NCBI GenBank assembly: GCA_029532415.1
Contig: JAQOTA010000046.1
Location: forward strand, 434,001 to 498,000
DNA: 64,000 bases
Source of the DNA: Marasmius tenuissimus
Lineage: Eukaryota; Basidiomycota; Agaricomycetes; Agaricales; Marasmiaceae
Reading direction: 5' to 3'
Of the stretch, positions 11,290-22,936 are shown in pieces; positions within the stretch are counted from its first letter, which is position 1, and every line of letters begins with the position of its first letter. Below the pieces are notes generated by a model, which was given only the letters and a program-made list of their open reading frames with translations, ran no database searches and had not been told where the DNA came from. Both the position numbers and the translations under genes were made by a program.

Positions 11290-12540
11290 CCGAAAACCCC
11301 TGGTGTGCCATGCTTGCGGAAACTCCGGAAGGTGTGGTGCAATCAGGTCAGGACCCATTAGACCGATCCGACTAATGGAAGCCGCAGCGTTTTAATGGAG
11401 GTTGCGAGGTGCTTTGGGGTGAAGGAGGATACGAATAAGTCGTGAGATCAGTGGGTTCACCCAATGCTGGTTATATTCAGGGTCATCTGAAGAGAAGACA
11501 AGCCGATGTCCTACATCCCGTCTCAGACTGCTCACCTCAACCATACCGTAATGCGACTTCACCAACGGACCACGCAGCATTGTTCGATGCGCGAATGAAA
11601 CCAACCTTCGGCTCGAGCCTCGGGGTTGAGCTGCAGTGTCGAGCTGCAGTGTCAGCTCGGCCATGACTCGCGGCATGTGAGGGCGGAGAATTGCGAAGCA
11701 ACCCATCGTCATGTCGCCAACGAGTGCATAAGCAGATTGGCGAACGGATGCCTGACGATGTCTAAGGCAAACTGTGTGAGTGAGCAACGCGACCAGGTTC
11801 GGGTTGCTTTGGTTGATGAACCCGGGAGCGAGTAGGCATCCCCAAGACCTTGTGTGAGGCCCGAGAAGAGATCGAGCGCAACATCAAGGAAGAATTTGTC
11901 CGGTTTGTCGGGGTCCGGACTCTGCTGGAATGCCTGATATCGAAGGAGGGAAAGGCGAGTGAGCATCACGCATCATTCGAAGACTGGCCCAGCGTAGGGG
12001 AGGAAAGATGGTCCCATAGCGATGCTGACAGAGGCAAGACACCAAAAAAATAGTCAGTAATGGTGAATCGGTCGAAAGCGAACGACACACCTCCAACAAC
12101 GGCATGAGATCGACGTCATCATCATCATCTTTCAGATTCGACCGACCAACGGACCGTTACTCAATGGTGGCATGAGTATCTCAACGTAGGTAGGATTGGA
12201 AAGTTCATTGGAAAGTTCACGGCCAACAGCATCAGCGAGCGTTCCGACAGCATCATAGAGGATCAGCGTGTTCTTATGCTGGCACTCGTCGAATGCGAAG
12301 ACTAGGTTGCGGAGAACAGGCTGTGAGACGGGCGTTGTTATTCTTGAGTAAATAGCCTGCGATGGTCCTGATGCGATCTTCCTGCTCGGTGTGGGCACAA
12401 AGGATATGTGCCAGATATGCAATATAGTCCGGTACACTAGTGAAGCTGTTCACATTTCCTGTGGAACATCAATGAGCTAAGAAAAATACAGAAAAGATTG
12501 GTCGGTTCTACTTACTCGAGTTATAGTCCTCTGAACTGCA
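11290..12540 (-). pseudogene. transportin (karyopherin beta-2) pseudogene with an internal deletion
   Basis: Minus-strand readings match transportin, the nuclear import receptor built of HEAT repeats. Near 12430 an N-terminal piece reads [13 protein letters not shown] and [15 protein letters not shown]. It is followed directly by a mid-protein piece, [20 protein letters not shown] (12330-12240), skipping several hundred residues. Further pieces are SIAMGPSFLPYAGPVF, RYQAFQQSPD, FFLDVALDLFSGLTQGLGDA, ASVRQSAYALVGDM, WVNPLISRLI plus LHPKAPRNLH, and after a break SRIGLMGPDLIAPHLPEF. Frameshifts and in-frame stops are frequent. It is a dead partial copy of a conserved single-copy host gene. Introns seem to remain, arguing against a processed copy. 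Confidence 0.82.
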
Positions 12541-12584
12541 ACTGACATGTTGGTGGATCCCTGGATAGTGTTTAAAATTTCTTA

Positions 12585-12925
12585 CATCAGCAAAGTGCGG
12601 CTTTTGCCGTGGCCGTTCTTGGCCGTTCTTGGCATTTGAGCCGTTCTCTCAGGGTGGCAGGCTCACCGGCCAGGAAATTTGGTTCATTACAAGCTTTCAA
12701 CAGCCCACCTCGCGTGATTTAAGTATCTTAGAGTCCTCCCAGGAGTGTTCCTACAGTAAATGAGAAGGTGAGTACAGAAAATACCGGTAGAAATCTGCTC
12801 GACACTCACTTTGATATACCAGAAATTCAACCGGTGGGATTTTTGACCCAGCCGTTCAGGGCCCAACCGGTGAGCCGGCACCGGTTATCAACAGTCGTGA
12901 ACGGTTATTTCGCGGGTTACTGATG
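12585..12925 (-). mobile_element. MITE family 1, copy A (341 bp)
   Basis: Bounded by CATCAG...CTGATG, flanked on both sides by TA (12583-12584 and 12926-12927). An almost identical copy in opposite orientation lies at 25818-26159; the same 64-residue ORF (MPAHRLGPERLGQKSH...) can be read from both. Terminal inversion is short: CATCAG(C/T)AA and then diverges. No transposase is encoded. TA duplication suggests mobilisation by a Tc1/mariner-like enzyme (inference). Confidence 0.85.
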
Positions 12926-13219
12926 TACAGGCCAGCAGGTTGAGGTGCTCATAAAGCCATCGTCAATCGCGGCGATCCTTCAACTTCGCCCTTGTTTGAA
13001 CGAATCTGGGTTGACTACATTTGGTACCCCGCGCACGACGCATCGCGGACACGCCTGGCTCTGCAGTAGCTCTCTGGAGGCCTGTGGAGGTAAAATGATC
13101 GGTTTCAGTCGGGTGAGGCTTGAGCACTGAGGGTAGAACAACAAATTGATTTACTTGAATGAGGACACGGACGAGTTTCGATGGGGGTATGGTGTCGATG
13201 GGCGCATTAGAGTGAACGG

Positions 13220-13345
13220 GTTTCCTTCGAGTCGTCCTCCGGCGGGTTACGGTATCTAGCTGAACGTCGCTTGGAGGCGCTCGGAGGCGCTCGGAGTCGC
13301 TTTGTTTCGGGATCGCGGCGGGAGAGGTCCCTGAGCGAGCGCCGA
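13220..13345. repeat. dispersed repeat 2, copy 1 (partner at 14875-14990)
   Basis: Shares the segments TCCTCCGGCGGGTT, AGCTGAACGTCGCT, CGGAGTCGCTTTGTTTCG and GCGGCGGGAGAGG with 14875-14990 in the same orientation. A 12-bp GGAGGCGCTC motif is tandemly doubled in this copy. Minus-strand translation in both gives LSRR..ETKRLRA, hinting at a decayed coding origin. Confidence 0.65.
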
Positions 13346-13368
13346 TCTAATACTGGAAGTTCTATAAC

Positions 13369-13644
13369 GTGTGGAACCGTTATGCCCATGTCGCCATCGA
13401 CTTCCAATCTCCGCATCGCCGAATGGCGTTTCTCATTACCCCTCACTATGAGGCGAGAGCACAGAAGGCCGCCTCTGTCTCTGCAGCGACATTTGCAGTC
13501 CAAGATAGAATTGGGCCATTACCTGTGAAAGAGGCGAGGATGCTCTTTATGGCTCGCGTGGACCCCCACTTGGCGTTTGGGTTTGAAGTGACTATCAATG
13601 TCAACTATGGCCTATCCAAGAAGTGGGAGCAGGTATGCTGTTAG
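13369..13644 (+). pseudogene. LINE (Tad-like non-LTR) reverse transcriptase C-terminal fragment
   Basis: The frame reads GPLPVKEARMLFMARVDPHL, then AFGFEVTINV and KKWEQV. This matches the region after the RT fingers/palm in fungal non-LTR elements, usually of the form L(P)xxxxxxx(Y/F)MARVDPxLxxGCEV. The conserved G-C-E-V is G-F-E-V here. Nothing recognisable follows in frame, so the fragment is about 90 residues of an element normally exceeding 1000. Confidence 0.7.
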
Positions 13645-13999
13645 TCCACACTAAATCCGTGCTTATGAGCTGATCCAATGCGTGATCCAATGCGTACCAA
13701 CGAGATCTTCCGTTCGAATGCGATCCAATGGCACAGATTTTCAACGGAAGCTCTCCTCCGACCGTTCCCATGCCAGTGTGACACCTGTCTGTGCTCGTCC
13801 AGCAGCAAATCCCGCCGCGAAGGATTTGATTCCAGCCCTTCATAGCGTACCCGCCGGCTCAATCGTCAAACTGTTCCATACTACCCGAACAACAAGGCTG
13901 GGGTGGTCACCGGTAACTAACCAGTCTGTAGCGATCGGAGCGCCATCGGTGGGTGTGTAACGGAGCTCAGAGAGCATAAATGGCCTGCCGCGTCTAGTG

Positions 14000-14500
14000 A
14001 GAGACAGCATGCTCTAGTACAAGTACATGACTGGGCGGCACTAACTTGGGAGATTGGGCAACGGGGGGTTGACGGGTCGACACCAGGCCGTGGTGTGAGA
14101 AAGAGCCAGAGGGTATATCACAACATCCCTTTGTTGACGAAGAAAGGCAAGATCCCGGTACTAGTAGACTCGCCAGGTGTGCTTGAAAGACAGGCTCCAC
14201 AATCGGTAGCTACTTGACCCAGTCGTCCTGCTCACAGTCGACATATATTTGCAGGTATTGTTTCGAGGTCTTACAGCTCCGTTCTGTCTGAGCATTTCTT
14301 TCAGGGCGGCATGCTGTCGAAAGGTGATTCTGGATGGCAAGTTGGAAGCAGATAGCACGCCAGAGTTGAGAACCGAACGTGTCTCCGCGATCGGAAACGA
14401 GATGGAGAGGAAGTGCTGCGCCGCCTTCCCGAGGACGTGGGAGAGACGAAGGAAAAGAACTCGAGTACGTATCAATCAGTAGATTGTTCCACCTCGAGTG
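14000..14500 (-). pseudogene. Ty3/Gypsy integrase fragment
   Basis: Minus strand reads LVSDRGDTFGSQLW (D of the DDE triad in SDRG), then CRPERNAQTERSCKTSKQYL and the QDDWVK box. The usual HPETDGQTER is altered to RPERNAQTER. After a frameshift near 14210 comes PFFVNKGY-like sequence and a decayed tail to about 14000. No intact polyprotein flanks it. It is likely a separate relic from the RT piece at 1.6-2.3 kb. Confidence 0.85.
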
Positions 14501-14874
14501 ATCGCGGCGCCTGGAACTCACAAGCCTATCGCCGGAGCTCGGGGAGCGATACCGATACAAGAAAGGCGTGGCGTGATTGCTCGTCTGCACTGTTGGAGGC
14601 CCTTCAGTTCTTGGAGCGCATATACTGCAAGGCACATGTCCGAGGGGGTGTGGTGTTCGAAGGCAAGACCACTCGCGTTCCATCTCGAGCTTGACGAGAC
14701 TCTATACGCCGTCTGTCATTGCCAGCAGCCCTGCGTCCTTTCGCATTCCTGGAAAGCAGATTTACGGCCACCCTCGGATTCTTAGCATATCAATCAATGG
14801 TGATGGTGCTATAGGGTAGATGACGGGGAGTGAAGGCAATGTGATGTTGTGGGCTTTATCACGAACGGGCTTTC

Positions 14875-15245
14875 TTCTCGTCCTCCGGCGGGTTGCGGTA
14901 TCCAGCTGAACGTCGCTCGGAGTCGCTTTGTTTCGTGGTAACTGCGGCGGGAGAGGGCCCCGAGAGGGCGGCGATCTGTCATCAGCTCGTGAAGACTTAC
15001 GCTCTTCTTCAGGCGAAGTGACATTGGTCAGGTTGGTCGAAGTCTTTGATTACTCGGCCCTCAAGCTCAAGCATCATGGAACGGAGAAGGAGTGTATTAT
15101 ACGGCATGGTCCACGTACTAAACGCCGGATCCGGGGCTTATCATAGCACACATGCAGCTAACTATCACTTCGATCCCGGGACGGTTCCCGCAATGCAAGA
15201 GCGAGCTCACGGCACACGAAGTCCGCGGGAGACCCGAGCCCTATG
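14875..15245. repeat. dispersed repeats 2 (copy 2) and 1 (copy 2)
   Basis: 14875-14990 is the partner of 13220-13345; 15085-15245 is the partner of 3545-3710. The two repeats lie back to back here but are far apart elsewhere, so they are separate units or one element that was broken in the other copies. From 15246 to 16030 I recognise no gene. Confidence 0.6.
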
Positions 15246-16036
15246 AGTCCGCCTTTCTGACCTGCCTACATCCATCAAACAGCCTGTCCTCAACATACTA
15301 AAAGTTACGAGACGAGGGTTTTATGGCGGTGTGCCGGGGGTGAATGGAGTCCTACATATATATCCTCCGTTGTCAGGATATATCTGCTGTGATTGCCTGC
15401 CAAGTATCGTCAACAAACCCATGAATGGGCAATCCCCGTCCAAGTCAAGTCTCACACTAAATTGATAGGTTTTGGGTAAATTCTGCAACTCCCCGAGGGC
15501 CTTGTGAGTTTGTTACATACCGTGTTTCTCCAATTGTAGAACTGACTTTCCTCCTCACAGCTCGATACTAAATAAGTTGGTGTGTCAGAGGTTCCCGGTG
15601 TTACCTCTGCCACACGAGAGAGCTCTTTGCAGTTGGTACGTTCCTGCTGCCCGTACTCTTACTCCAAATTGAGACACCCTATTACAGGTCGCCGTTGAAC
15701 GATCTCGAATAAGTATAATTGGAGATCACGGCGCGGGTGGGTAGGCTTGGCATTGATCAGTGGCTGCCACGACGTACGTACTGAGAGTGATCACTCGGAA
15801 ATAGACAGAGCCTGTACACGACGAATTGCAGTAATACACACCTGTAAACTTACTTCTCAACAAGTGGGGCACGTACATCGAATGCTGAAACCAGTCGGTT
15901 CACTCAAACTCCTTATCTCGCGAAAATCATCCAATCCAAAGGTGACTCGTGAACATCATATCAAGTTTGAGACTAACACATAGAGTGCTCGGAAATGGCC
16001 TTGTTAGTGCTGATTCCCATCGTTCGAGAACATGCT

Positions 16037-16165
16037 CTTTTTGTTTCTGCTTGAATTCCGCGGGCCACACAGATCTGTTTGCGCTGAACCCTATCATCTT
16101 CCGTGAAAATCTTTAGTAGTGCTGCATAATTGTGTGGCCCGCGGACTTCAAGCAGAAACAAAAAG
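16037..16165. mobile_element. 129-bp near-perfect hairpin, MITE-like
   Basis: Left arm 16037-16071 (CTTTTTGTTTCTGCTTGAA...) and right arm 16131-16165 are inverted repeats of 35 bp with one mismatch, around a 59-bp loop. The compact symmetric form suits a minimal MITE. No clear target-site duplication is visible. Confidence 0.65.
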
Positions 16166-16389
16166 ACTCACTGCTGACCGTTATGGGCTACCAGTATAAT
16201 GAACGAGTTTGAGGGACCTCCCGATCGGTACTAGTAAGTTGCTGCTGATTTGAGGTCAGTGAACTAGAGTTCTGGGAACAGGTATGTCGTCAGTAAAGCT
16301 TGACCATCCGAGCATTTTCCTCAGTTACGGAGGAGACCATGTAATATAATTGTAATTATCCCTTGTCCCGTAGGGCACGTATATTTTGA

Positions 16390-17910
16390 TTACAAGGGGT
16401 GTAATACAAGCTCGCGACCACTACGTGACCCGCGCTTCACCCCACGACCCTCGGCATACTCAGACGGCTTCCCTGCACCTTTCGCATACTCTCCGGTGGT
16501 CGTCTTTGCTGATGGTGTCTTGTGACCACGCTTTCCCTTTCCCTTCGACTTCGTCTTTGGCTTTCCCTTCGTGTTGTCCGTTACTTCAACCAGCTTTTCA
16601 CAGTCCAACCCATATGCAGATTTCTCCACCAGAAGTACTGCGAGGCCTGTTCGTCCACGCCCACGAGCCGCTCTCCCAGCCCTTTGAATAAAGACTGACA
16701 TTGTCTCAGGTAGCTTCCACTGAACAACCACATCGATGTCCGGTATGTTGCACCCCTGGATTATCATTCGTGTTTAGCTCATTATTTTTCGCATTTCAGG
16801 GTGTGCTTACCATTCCTGCTGCGTCCGTACACACAAGAATTCGGACTCCATCTCCTCTTCTAAATTCCTTCATCATCACCGTATTGAGGTATTTCTTCGA
16901 GTATGCTGCACTATACGGCCGAATAAGGCCCTTCCCGCGCAGATGTTCTGGATGTAAGGACTCGAGATGGTCCTGAATATCAGCCCCTGTAGCAACATTA
17001 TCGGCGTGGATGAAGGTTTTGGGAATGGGTGATTCAGGGGATATGGTGTCTGGGATAACGAAGTCGAGGTCACGGTAGGTATTCATTGGATGTTCCATAG
17101 CGCGTGCAACGAGAGATACGTTTGGCCTATCATTCCCGATATCGATGTTCTCAAAGCCGTTGTGGATAGTTGAGAAGTGGAGTTTGGAGATCACGTCGTT
17201 TCGAACGCGAGGGGAGAATGTTGCAGATAAGGCCACAAAGGAGACATCCTTCGGAAGTATCGCGCGAAGGATTCCAAACTCTGCATATTTCTTGCGAAAC
17301 CCCGCGCCCCAGTGCGAGATGACATGAGCTTCGTCAATAACGACTGACAGAATTCTATGTCTAAGGTCTGAGTTCCGTAAGACCTTCCCAATGAAGCGTT
17401 TGGTGAGCATCATCTCGGGAGAGATGATCACCACCTGGCACTTCCCATCACAGATTGCTTTTGTACTTCCAGGTAAGTGGCATACGTTCTCTGATTGTCA
17501 TAGAAGCTCACCGTCATATTTTTTGCAGTGAGACCTCCATGAGCGCTGTTTATAATAATTGTGCTCAGGTCGTATTCTTCACGAAACATTTCTGCGTGCT
17601 CGTCTTGCAGTGCAATCAACGGCGAGACTACAAAGGTAATCTTTCCCTCAGCCAGCGGATGAGCGTGAGTTGCTGCAATGATCAGAGACTTCCCTGCTCC
17701 AGTATGGGCATGGACGAGTGTGTCGTGCCGCATCAATTGGGCTCGGGCTGCATCTTCTTGGAACGGTTTAGGGTCGAAATCGAGATCGAATTTGGTCCTG
17801 ATTGACTGGGCTAAATTCTTGAAGTTGACGGCGGTTGTCTGAGTTTTTGGAGGCTTTCGTTGGGCGAATGGTGCCTTTGATGGCTTGGTCGTCGTCTGAG
17901 CCTTCTTCAA
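16390..17910 (-). CDS. RecQ-like DEAH-box DNA helicase, nearly intact
   Basis: Exons 17910-17512, 17457-16811 and 16755-16390. Seen motifs: Walker A AHTGAGKS, VVSPLIALQDE (Ia), VVIDEAH (DEAH, motif II), SATFSPRVR (III), ILVCTDAAGM then GCNIPDIDVVVQWK (V), and QRAGRAARGRGRTG (VI). The C-terminus is lysine- and glycine-rich (KGKPKTKSKGKGKRG). The family unwinds DNA 3' to 5' in repair; this multicopy fungal branch is short and lacks RQC/HRDC domains. The second intron (16810-16756) is in phase. The first (17511-17458) joins one base out of phase, and the summed exons (1412 nt) are one short of a codon multiple, so a one-base deletion near 17458 probably disables the copy. Head-to-head with the DUF6589 gene, start sites about 140 bp apart. 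Confidence 0.82.
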
Positions 17911-18048
17911 CAGTCGGGTTGGTGCCGTATGAATGTGGTTTTAAGAAGTCATTGTATGGGATTAAACGAGAGGTAAGTTAAAAAAACGGATTGTAAAGGG
18001 CAAGAAATGAAGAGAGGAAGGAAAGCTGGGTGATTTCAAATTTTTCGG

Positions 18049-20828
18049 GTGACTGGTGTTCCTCCTCCCTCCATGTCTTCATCACCGTTGAGCCTTCCCC
18101 CCAGCTCTCCTTTACTACGGCGCCGTTGCAACTCTTTCAGCAGTCTCCTGTCCAGCTCTCCGTTGAGCACTCCAGCTTCAAGTCCCCGATTGTCTCGCGG
18201 TGCCAGCGATCCCAGAAATCCCCATCCCCCTTTCCTGGGGCACGAGAAAGTAAAGGTAGGGGTAAAGGCAGCTGCCTTTGCCTGCCTTCACCCGACCTTT
18301 ACCCTGCCTTTAGTGTACAGCCACAGATGAATGTTCTTCCAATTATCGGAGATCTGCCAAGCATGTGGTACAACCGGGATGGCTGGTAGGCTGTTATATG
18401 ATAGGATGTCTATGTAACAAGCAACTGATGTAAGTTCAAGGAAGTAAAGTAGGTTCTACACCTACAACTGGGCTGTTGACAATCAGAGGGATAGCCCCAA
18501 ATATACCTCTACACTATGAATTGATGTTTTGAGACAGTATAGGCTATACTATTGAATGTATAGGTCAGGTAGACCAGTACAAAACCCTCTAAGATTGGGT
18601 ATCAAAATACCCGTGCAATGTCCACGCCAAGTTTCAGTGTGCATGAATGATATGCTACCTCGACCTCTGCCCAGTGCCCAGCGGCCCAACCGGCGACTAC
18701 TTGAGGATTGGTCGACCTTTGATTACACAAAACTGACCTTTGGGCAGCCTTTAACTGGCCTTTACCCTGCCTTTACTCAGCCTGCAACCTACCTTCACCC
18801 GGCCTGCACTCCTTTCCTTCCATCCGAGTCAAATCCTCGTACTCCTGAACCCCTCCCTGGGTCCGAGCCAGATCTTTCAGATTCGGACCTGGCGTTGAGC
18901 GAAGTGAGGATATTATTGGGATACCTCAGACAAGGAGGCAGATGATTATCAACCAGTCGCAAAAAAAGCGAGCAGCAACCATTGCTGCAAAGAGAAATGC
19001 GCAGGAGCTCGAAGCCTTACACATAGCCAAGGATACCGAGAGGAAAAGGAAGAAGTACTTTCAGAATATCCTTGCCAACATGAATAAGGATGGGTGCAGC
19101 TTCGGAGAAATGGTCATGTATTTTTTGGATCCTGACTCCTGGCAGGGAAGTGTTCGGTGGCACCAGTTCCTAGCACACCCCGGGCGGCTTGAGCAGATAT
19201 TGGCTTGGTTCTTGGGCAGCGAGTATCCAGTGTCTGTGCGGGAAGGCATACAACAATGGGCGGCGACATTGGTTTGCGGTCTACTTGAAGACCAGGCAGC
19301 TCGGGTGACCGAATCGGGGTTGCTCAAGACATACAACCGGGATTTAGACGAAGCATTCCTCTCTTCATTCGACCTAAAGGATTTTTATGGTCAGTTGAAG
19401 GGGGACAGACCTTATTATCCGAGTTTACGAAGCCGTCGCTTATTCTAGAAAGCATCCTACCTTCTCGGAACAGCGACGCCGTCAAGACAAAGTGGTGAGT
19501 CCCCGCCGAAGTCTCAGATCTCTCCATTACTGACCTAGAACTATCTTACAGATCGTTACGTCGTCTGTCCTTGCCTGCTTGAAGGAACACAACCACTATA
19601 ACAATCCGTCACAAGTTGTGTTGTCAATGTATCTATATGGAGATGGTGCACAACTACAGACATAACCATTCTGTCTCGCCTCGGAATTTGCGAGAGCTAC
19701 CCTTCGTTAGTCCGAAATGAGGCTATCCAGTCACCTTCAGATGGGCGCGCTGTTGCGGTTCGGGTGCGCCAAGAACCTTCAAAGAGTGTTGTTGATGGGA
19801 GACGCCTCGGGATACTACCCTTACTGTCTGTCCCGATGCGGCAAAAGGCCAGGAACCTCGCGAAGACTGGACTGATGGAAGAGATCTTCAATAACATCAA
19901 CTTCCAGTCCAAAGTTGGAGAGCAGAATATCGGAAGCCACAGTATGTCTCATATTCTGATTTGACCATAAGCAGATACTGAGAACGACAAAAAACACACA
20001 GGAAAACGGAACGTGCCCCACTATAGTTGAGCTCCTCGAAGTTACCCTCGACAGCCTTCAAACTTCGAAATTGCTCGAGGCTTTTCAGGCTTCGCTCCTC
20101 CGCAAAGAGGGTATCCTACACAATCACGAAGAAAGTCTTCTTTTTCGGCATGGCCTCGTTCATGACATCGTTCAGATCATCATCGATTTTAGTGGACAAG
20201 CTTCCTTGAAGGCATTTGCGGGCGTCGCTAAGCAAAAACAGCCCCTCTCCCGCCACCGAATCAAGGTTCATAAAACCAAGATCTACCCCCTCCCTGCCCT
20301 TGACATCGACGAGTCAACAATCAAGGGTAATGCTGAAGTTGACGAGGCAGTGGTAAAGGTGCCCAAGCTGGATTCTATCGAAGAGTTTTGGTCCCGCGTT
20401 CGACTGGTTGCTGATGACCAACTTTCCCTTGCTCGACTTCGCTCGCTACTCAACATTCGCGCCGGCCAGGAAGGGGAGTACGAAGGATTCTCGTGGCTGG
20501 TCATGGTCCCCGGACTATTCCATGTCAAAATGGCCGACGTACATGGAATATGATCACTTACTTTGGGCAAATGAACAACCCAAGCTGCATAACTCGTGAC
20601 AATACCGCTCCCAACCGCCTTCCCCTCACCCTCACATCACTACCCAACTACCGTACTTGTCTCGACATTATCCTCGTATCACTTTATGCGAGGATCTTAT
20701 TCTGCCTCTTGATTGTATCAAATCAGCCGACCTTGGAAGCGTACGAAAAATCAGTCAAATCATTCAGGCAGCTGCAAGATGCTGCAAGGGTTTACGACAG
20801 GTTCGTGAGCAATAGAAATTGTATGACT
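18049..20828 (+). pseudogene. DUF6589-domain protein, broken
   Basis: The N-terminal serine/proline-rich head (SPLSLPPSSPLLRRR, then SFSSLLSSSPLSTPASSPRL) is typical of this basidiomycete family. It is split from EPLPGSEPDLSDSDLALSEV by the 18.25-18.78 kb insertion. Then come a basic region (KRNAQELEALHIAKD), a globular block to 19448, and the DUF6589 part: MRQKARNLAKTGLMEEIFNN, then HEESLLFRHGLVHDIVQIII, YPLPALDIDESTIKGNAEV, DDQLSLARLRSLLNIRAG, GLFHVKMADVHGI, and PNYRTCLDIILVSLYARILF. Frameshifts occur near 19450, 20030 and 20550. Function is unknown; the family is multicopy and often beside transposon-like genes. It lies head-to-head with the helicase. Confidence 0.8.
18250..18776. mobile_element. 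insertion with CTTTACCCTGCCTTTAC-type inverted ends, inside the DUF6589 gene
   Basis: Left end 18250-18271 (GTAAAGGTAGGGGTAAAGGC) is inverted relative to 18755-18776 (CTGGCCTTTACCCTGCC...). Both ends lie among further YCCTTTA-type short repeats, so true borders could extend from about 18240 to 18810. It separates two parts of the gene that are contiguous in the family, so it is later than the gene. No coding capacity is seen. Confidence 0.6.
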
Positions 20829-20839
20829 TAAGGAGTACC

Positions 20840-22936
20840 TAGAAGCCGGACCCACGAGACGCCTGTGGGCAAAGATCCCGGACGCGATCTACGCCATAAA
20901 CGTGACCGTGAAAGAAAAAAACATTCACATTGAAGTGAGAATAAACCACTTACAACAATCTTGGACGCCAAAAGCAGGAAAAGGATCTAACCTACCACCA
21001 GAACTCAAAAAGATGACGAAGACAGCGCAAAAGTACGGAGTCAGAATGGAAGGAATATCGTTCAGCAGAGAAACAATACGGAACATACCTATATGGTACC
21101 ACGGCGAAGCTGAGAAAAGGATTCGAAGGATAGCGAACTCCCAAGCAAGCCAATGCCTACGATGCGACCACAACGTTAAAACAACGGGAGATGCGCTGGA
21201 TATCGCAGAAATAAGTCTAAATAGACGCCATAGAAAAAGAGACGACTGCCCATGTGAAGAATGCGAGAATCTCTGGGATAAAAACGGGTGCATAGGCCCA
21301 AACAGCTGCATAACAAGGGCAAAAGAGCTGTTAGACACATTACCACCGAAATGGGACCCAAGAGAAACACTCCCAGACGATTTCGAGAAAGAAATGCAGA
21401 ATGCAGAACTAAGCACGAGAGACGAGGACTGGGTTAAATTTAAGAAACAACTAGTAACAGCAAGAGACACAGGGGGAACCTTCGGAATTTTCACAGAAGG
21501 TGAAACGGACAACGCATTACCACGAATAAGGATTAGATCACAGGAGGAGAAGCTAGCGGCGAGTCTAAATGCGGAGCGAATAACGATGGCAGTGAGAAAA
21601 TAACGAACGCCGGAGGAGAAAATGCCGAAGTGTGTGCAGCCGCAACATTCCACAAGGAGAATGGCCCGGAAATAACAATAAAACTCCCAAGAGGAGCGTC
21701 GACAAGATCGAAAAGAGCGGGAGAGCTAGTGATGATAACGAAACTGACGGAAGAAATCAACACAAATAAAGACATAGAAATGGAAGGATTATCATCGAAC
21801 ACATTAAGCCTTGACGTCCAAATTGAAACACCTCGAGGACAACGACTTCCCTGAAATCGAAGAGAAATCACACCTAAAAGGAACCATAATGGCGCTGCGA
21901 AAAAGAGAGGCAGAGACGAGTTTCCTACTCCCAAAGTCGAAAATAAAGAACGCACTGAAGACCCAAAAAGCGAGGTCGGCGGCGGACAGAGCGCGTGGAT
22001 CAGCAAGCATAGAAATAGCATACTCACAAGAGAAAAGCCTACAACTGACCGTGAGCAACTCGCGGGGATGACGCAAAGTAAAGCATACGAAGCCGTGAAG
22101 GAACTAAGAGCAAAGAAAAGGAAAGTAAGACAAAGAACAAAAGCAATGATTGACTTAGCTAAAGCACAGATCGAAGAAACCTTCGGAGAGACGCCATCGG
22201 AGCCTAAAATATGGAAAACAATGAGATCGAAAGACTTCATGCGAAAGTCAGGACAATTTCTATGGTTCACAGCGCACGACGCATACATGGTCGGCACACA
22301 ATGGCTAAGAGAATCGTTCAACGACACCCTCAAAGAAAGGGCGTACTGTGAGCTGTGTAACGGGAAGATAGACTCCATGCAACGCATACTCACGGAATGC
22401 GATAGTCCGGGACAGGAGATCATTTGGGACAAAGTGAAAGCTCTATGGGAGAAAACAGAATCAATAGAATGGATGAGACCCGGTGTGGGCACAATCATTG
22501 GAGCGGGGGTAGCAAAAATCAAAGACAGAACGTCCGGAAAGGACATGAAAGGAGATGCAAGGCTCTGGAAGATTCTGATTGAAGAATCCGCATACCTATT
22601 ATGGAGAATGAGATGCGAACGTGTGATTAGAAACAAAAACGAACCTTTCACGGAAGCCGAAGTATCAAACAGATGGGAGAAAATGATGAACGAGAGACTA
22701 CAACTAGACAGGAGACTCACGAACAAACGATTCGAGAGAAAAGCCTTGAGTGAAGAGATATAGTACGAACCACCTGGGAAAAAGTACTACGAAACAGAGA
22801 GCATCTGGATCCGGAATGGGCAACCAAAACCGGGGTTTTAGTGGGTATAGAGACCGACAGAAATAGACGAACAGGTACGAGGGAGAGACAAAGAAACTCG
22901 CGAGCGAGGGACAGACACCCGTATCGATGCAAATAG
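20840..22936 (+). pseudogene. LINE (Tad-like) 3' region: RNase H and C-terminal zinc-knuckle domain
   Basis: 5'-truncated. 20902-21603 reads the pre-RNase H part (MEGISFSRETIRNIPIWYHG, two CxxC pairs DDCPCEECENLW, KELLDTLPPKWDPRETLPDD, FGIFTEGE). After a one-base shift at about 21600 an RNase H-like segment reads NAGGENAEVCAAATFHKENG and RAGELVMI; the first catalytic Asp and the usual ESDS are lost. 22068-22763 is the C-terminal domain: EPKIWKTMRSKDFMRK, a CxxC..H..C-like knuckle (CELCNGKIDSMQRILTEC), ILIEESAYLLWRMRCERVI. It continues after another shift to about 22936 (TWEKVLRNREHLDPEW). This AT-rich-codon reading differs from nearby genes. The element used target-primed reverse transcription when active. 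Confidence 0.78.

Noticed and set aside
12687..12881. 64-residue ORF found identically at 25862-26056
   Set aside because: Its identity reflects two recent copies of a MITE. The ORF has no coding signature and no partner domains.
3545..15245. The two dispersed repeats as a pair of LTRs of one retrotransposon
   Set aside because: They are about 11.5 kb apart, with unrelated genes on both strands between them and no TG..CA ends, primer-binding site or polypurine tract found.
21533..22726. Longest single open frame in the window, 397 codons on the minus strand
   Set aside because: It is the antisense shadow of the plus-strand LINE. Its serine/leucine/phenylalanine-rich peptide has no motif, whereas the plus strand reads a recognisable LINE C-terminal domain.
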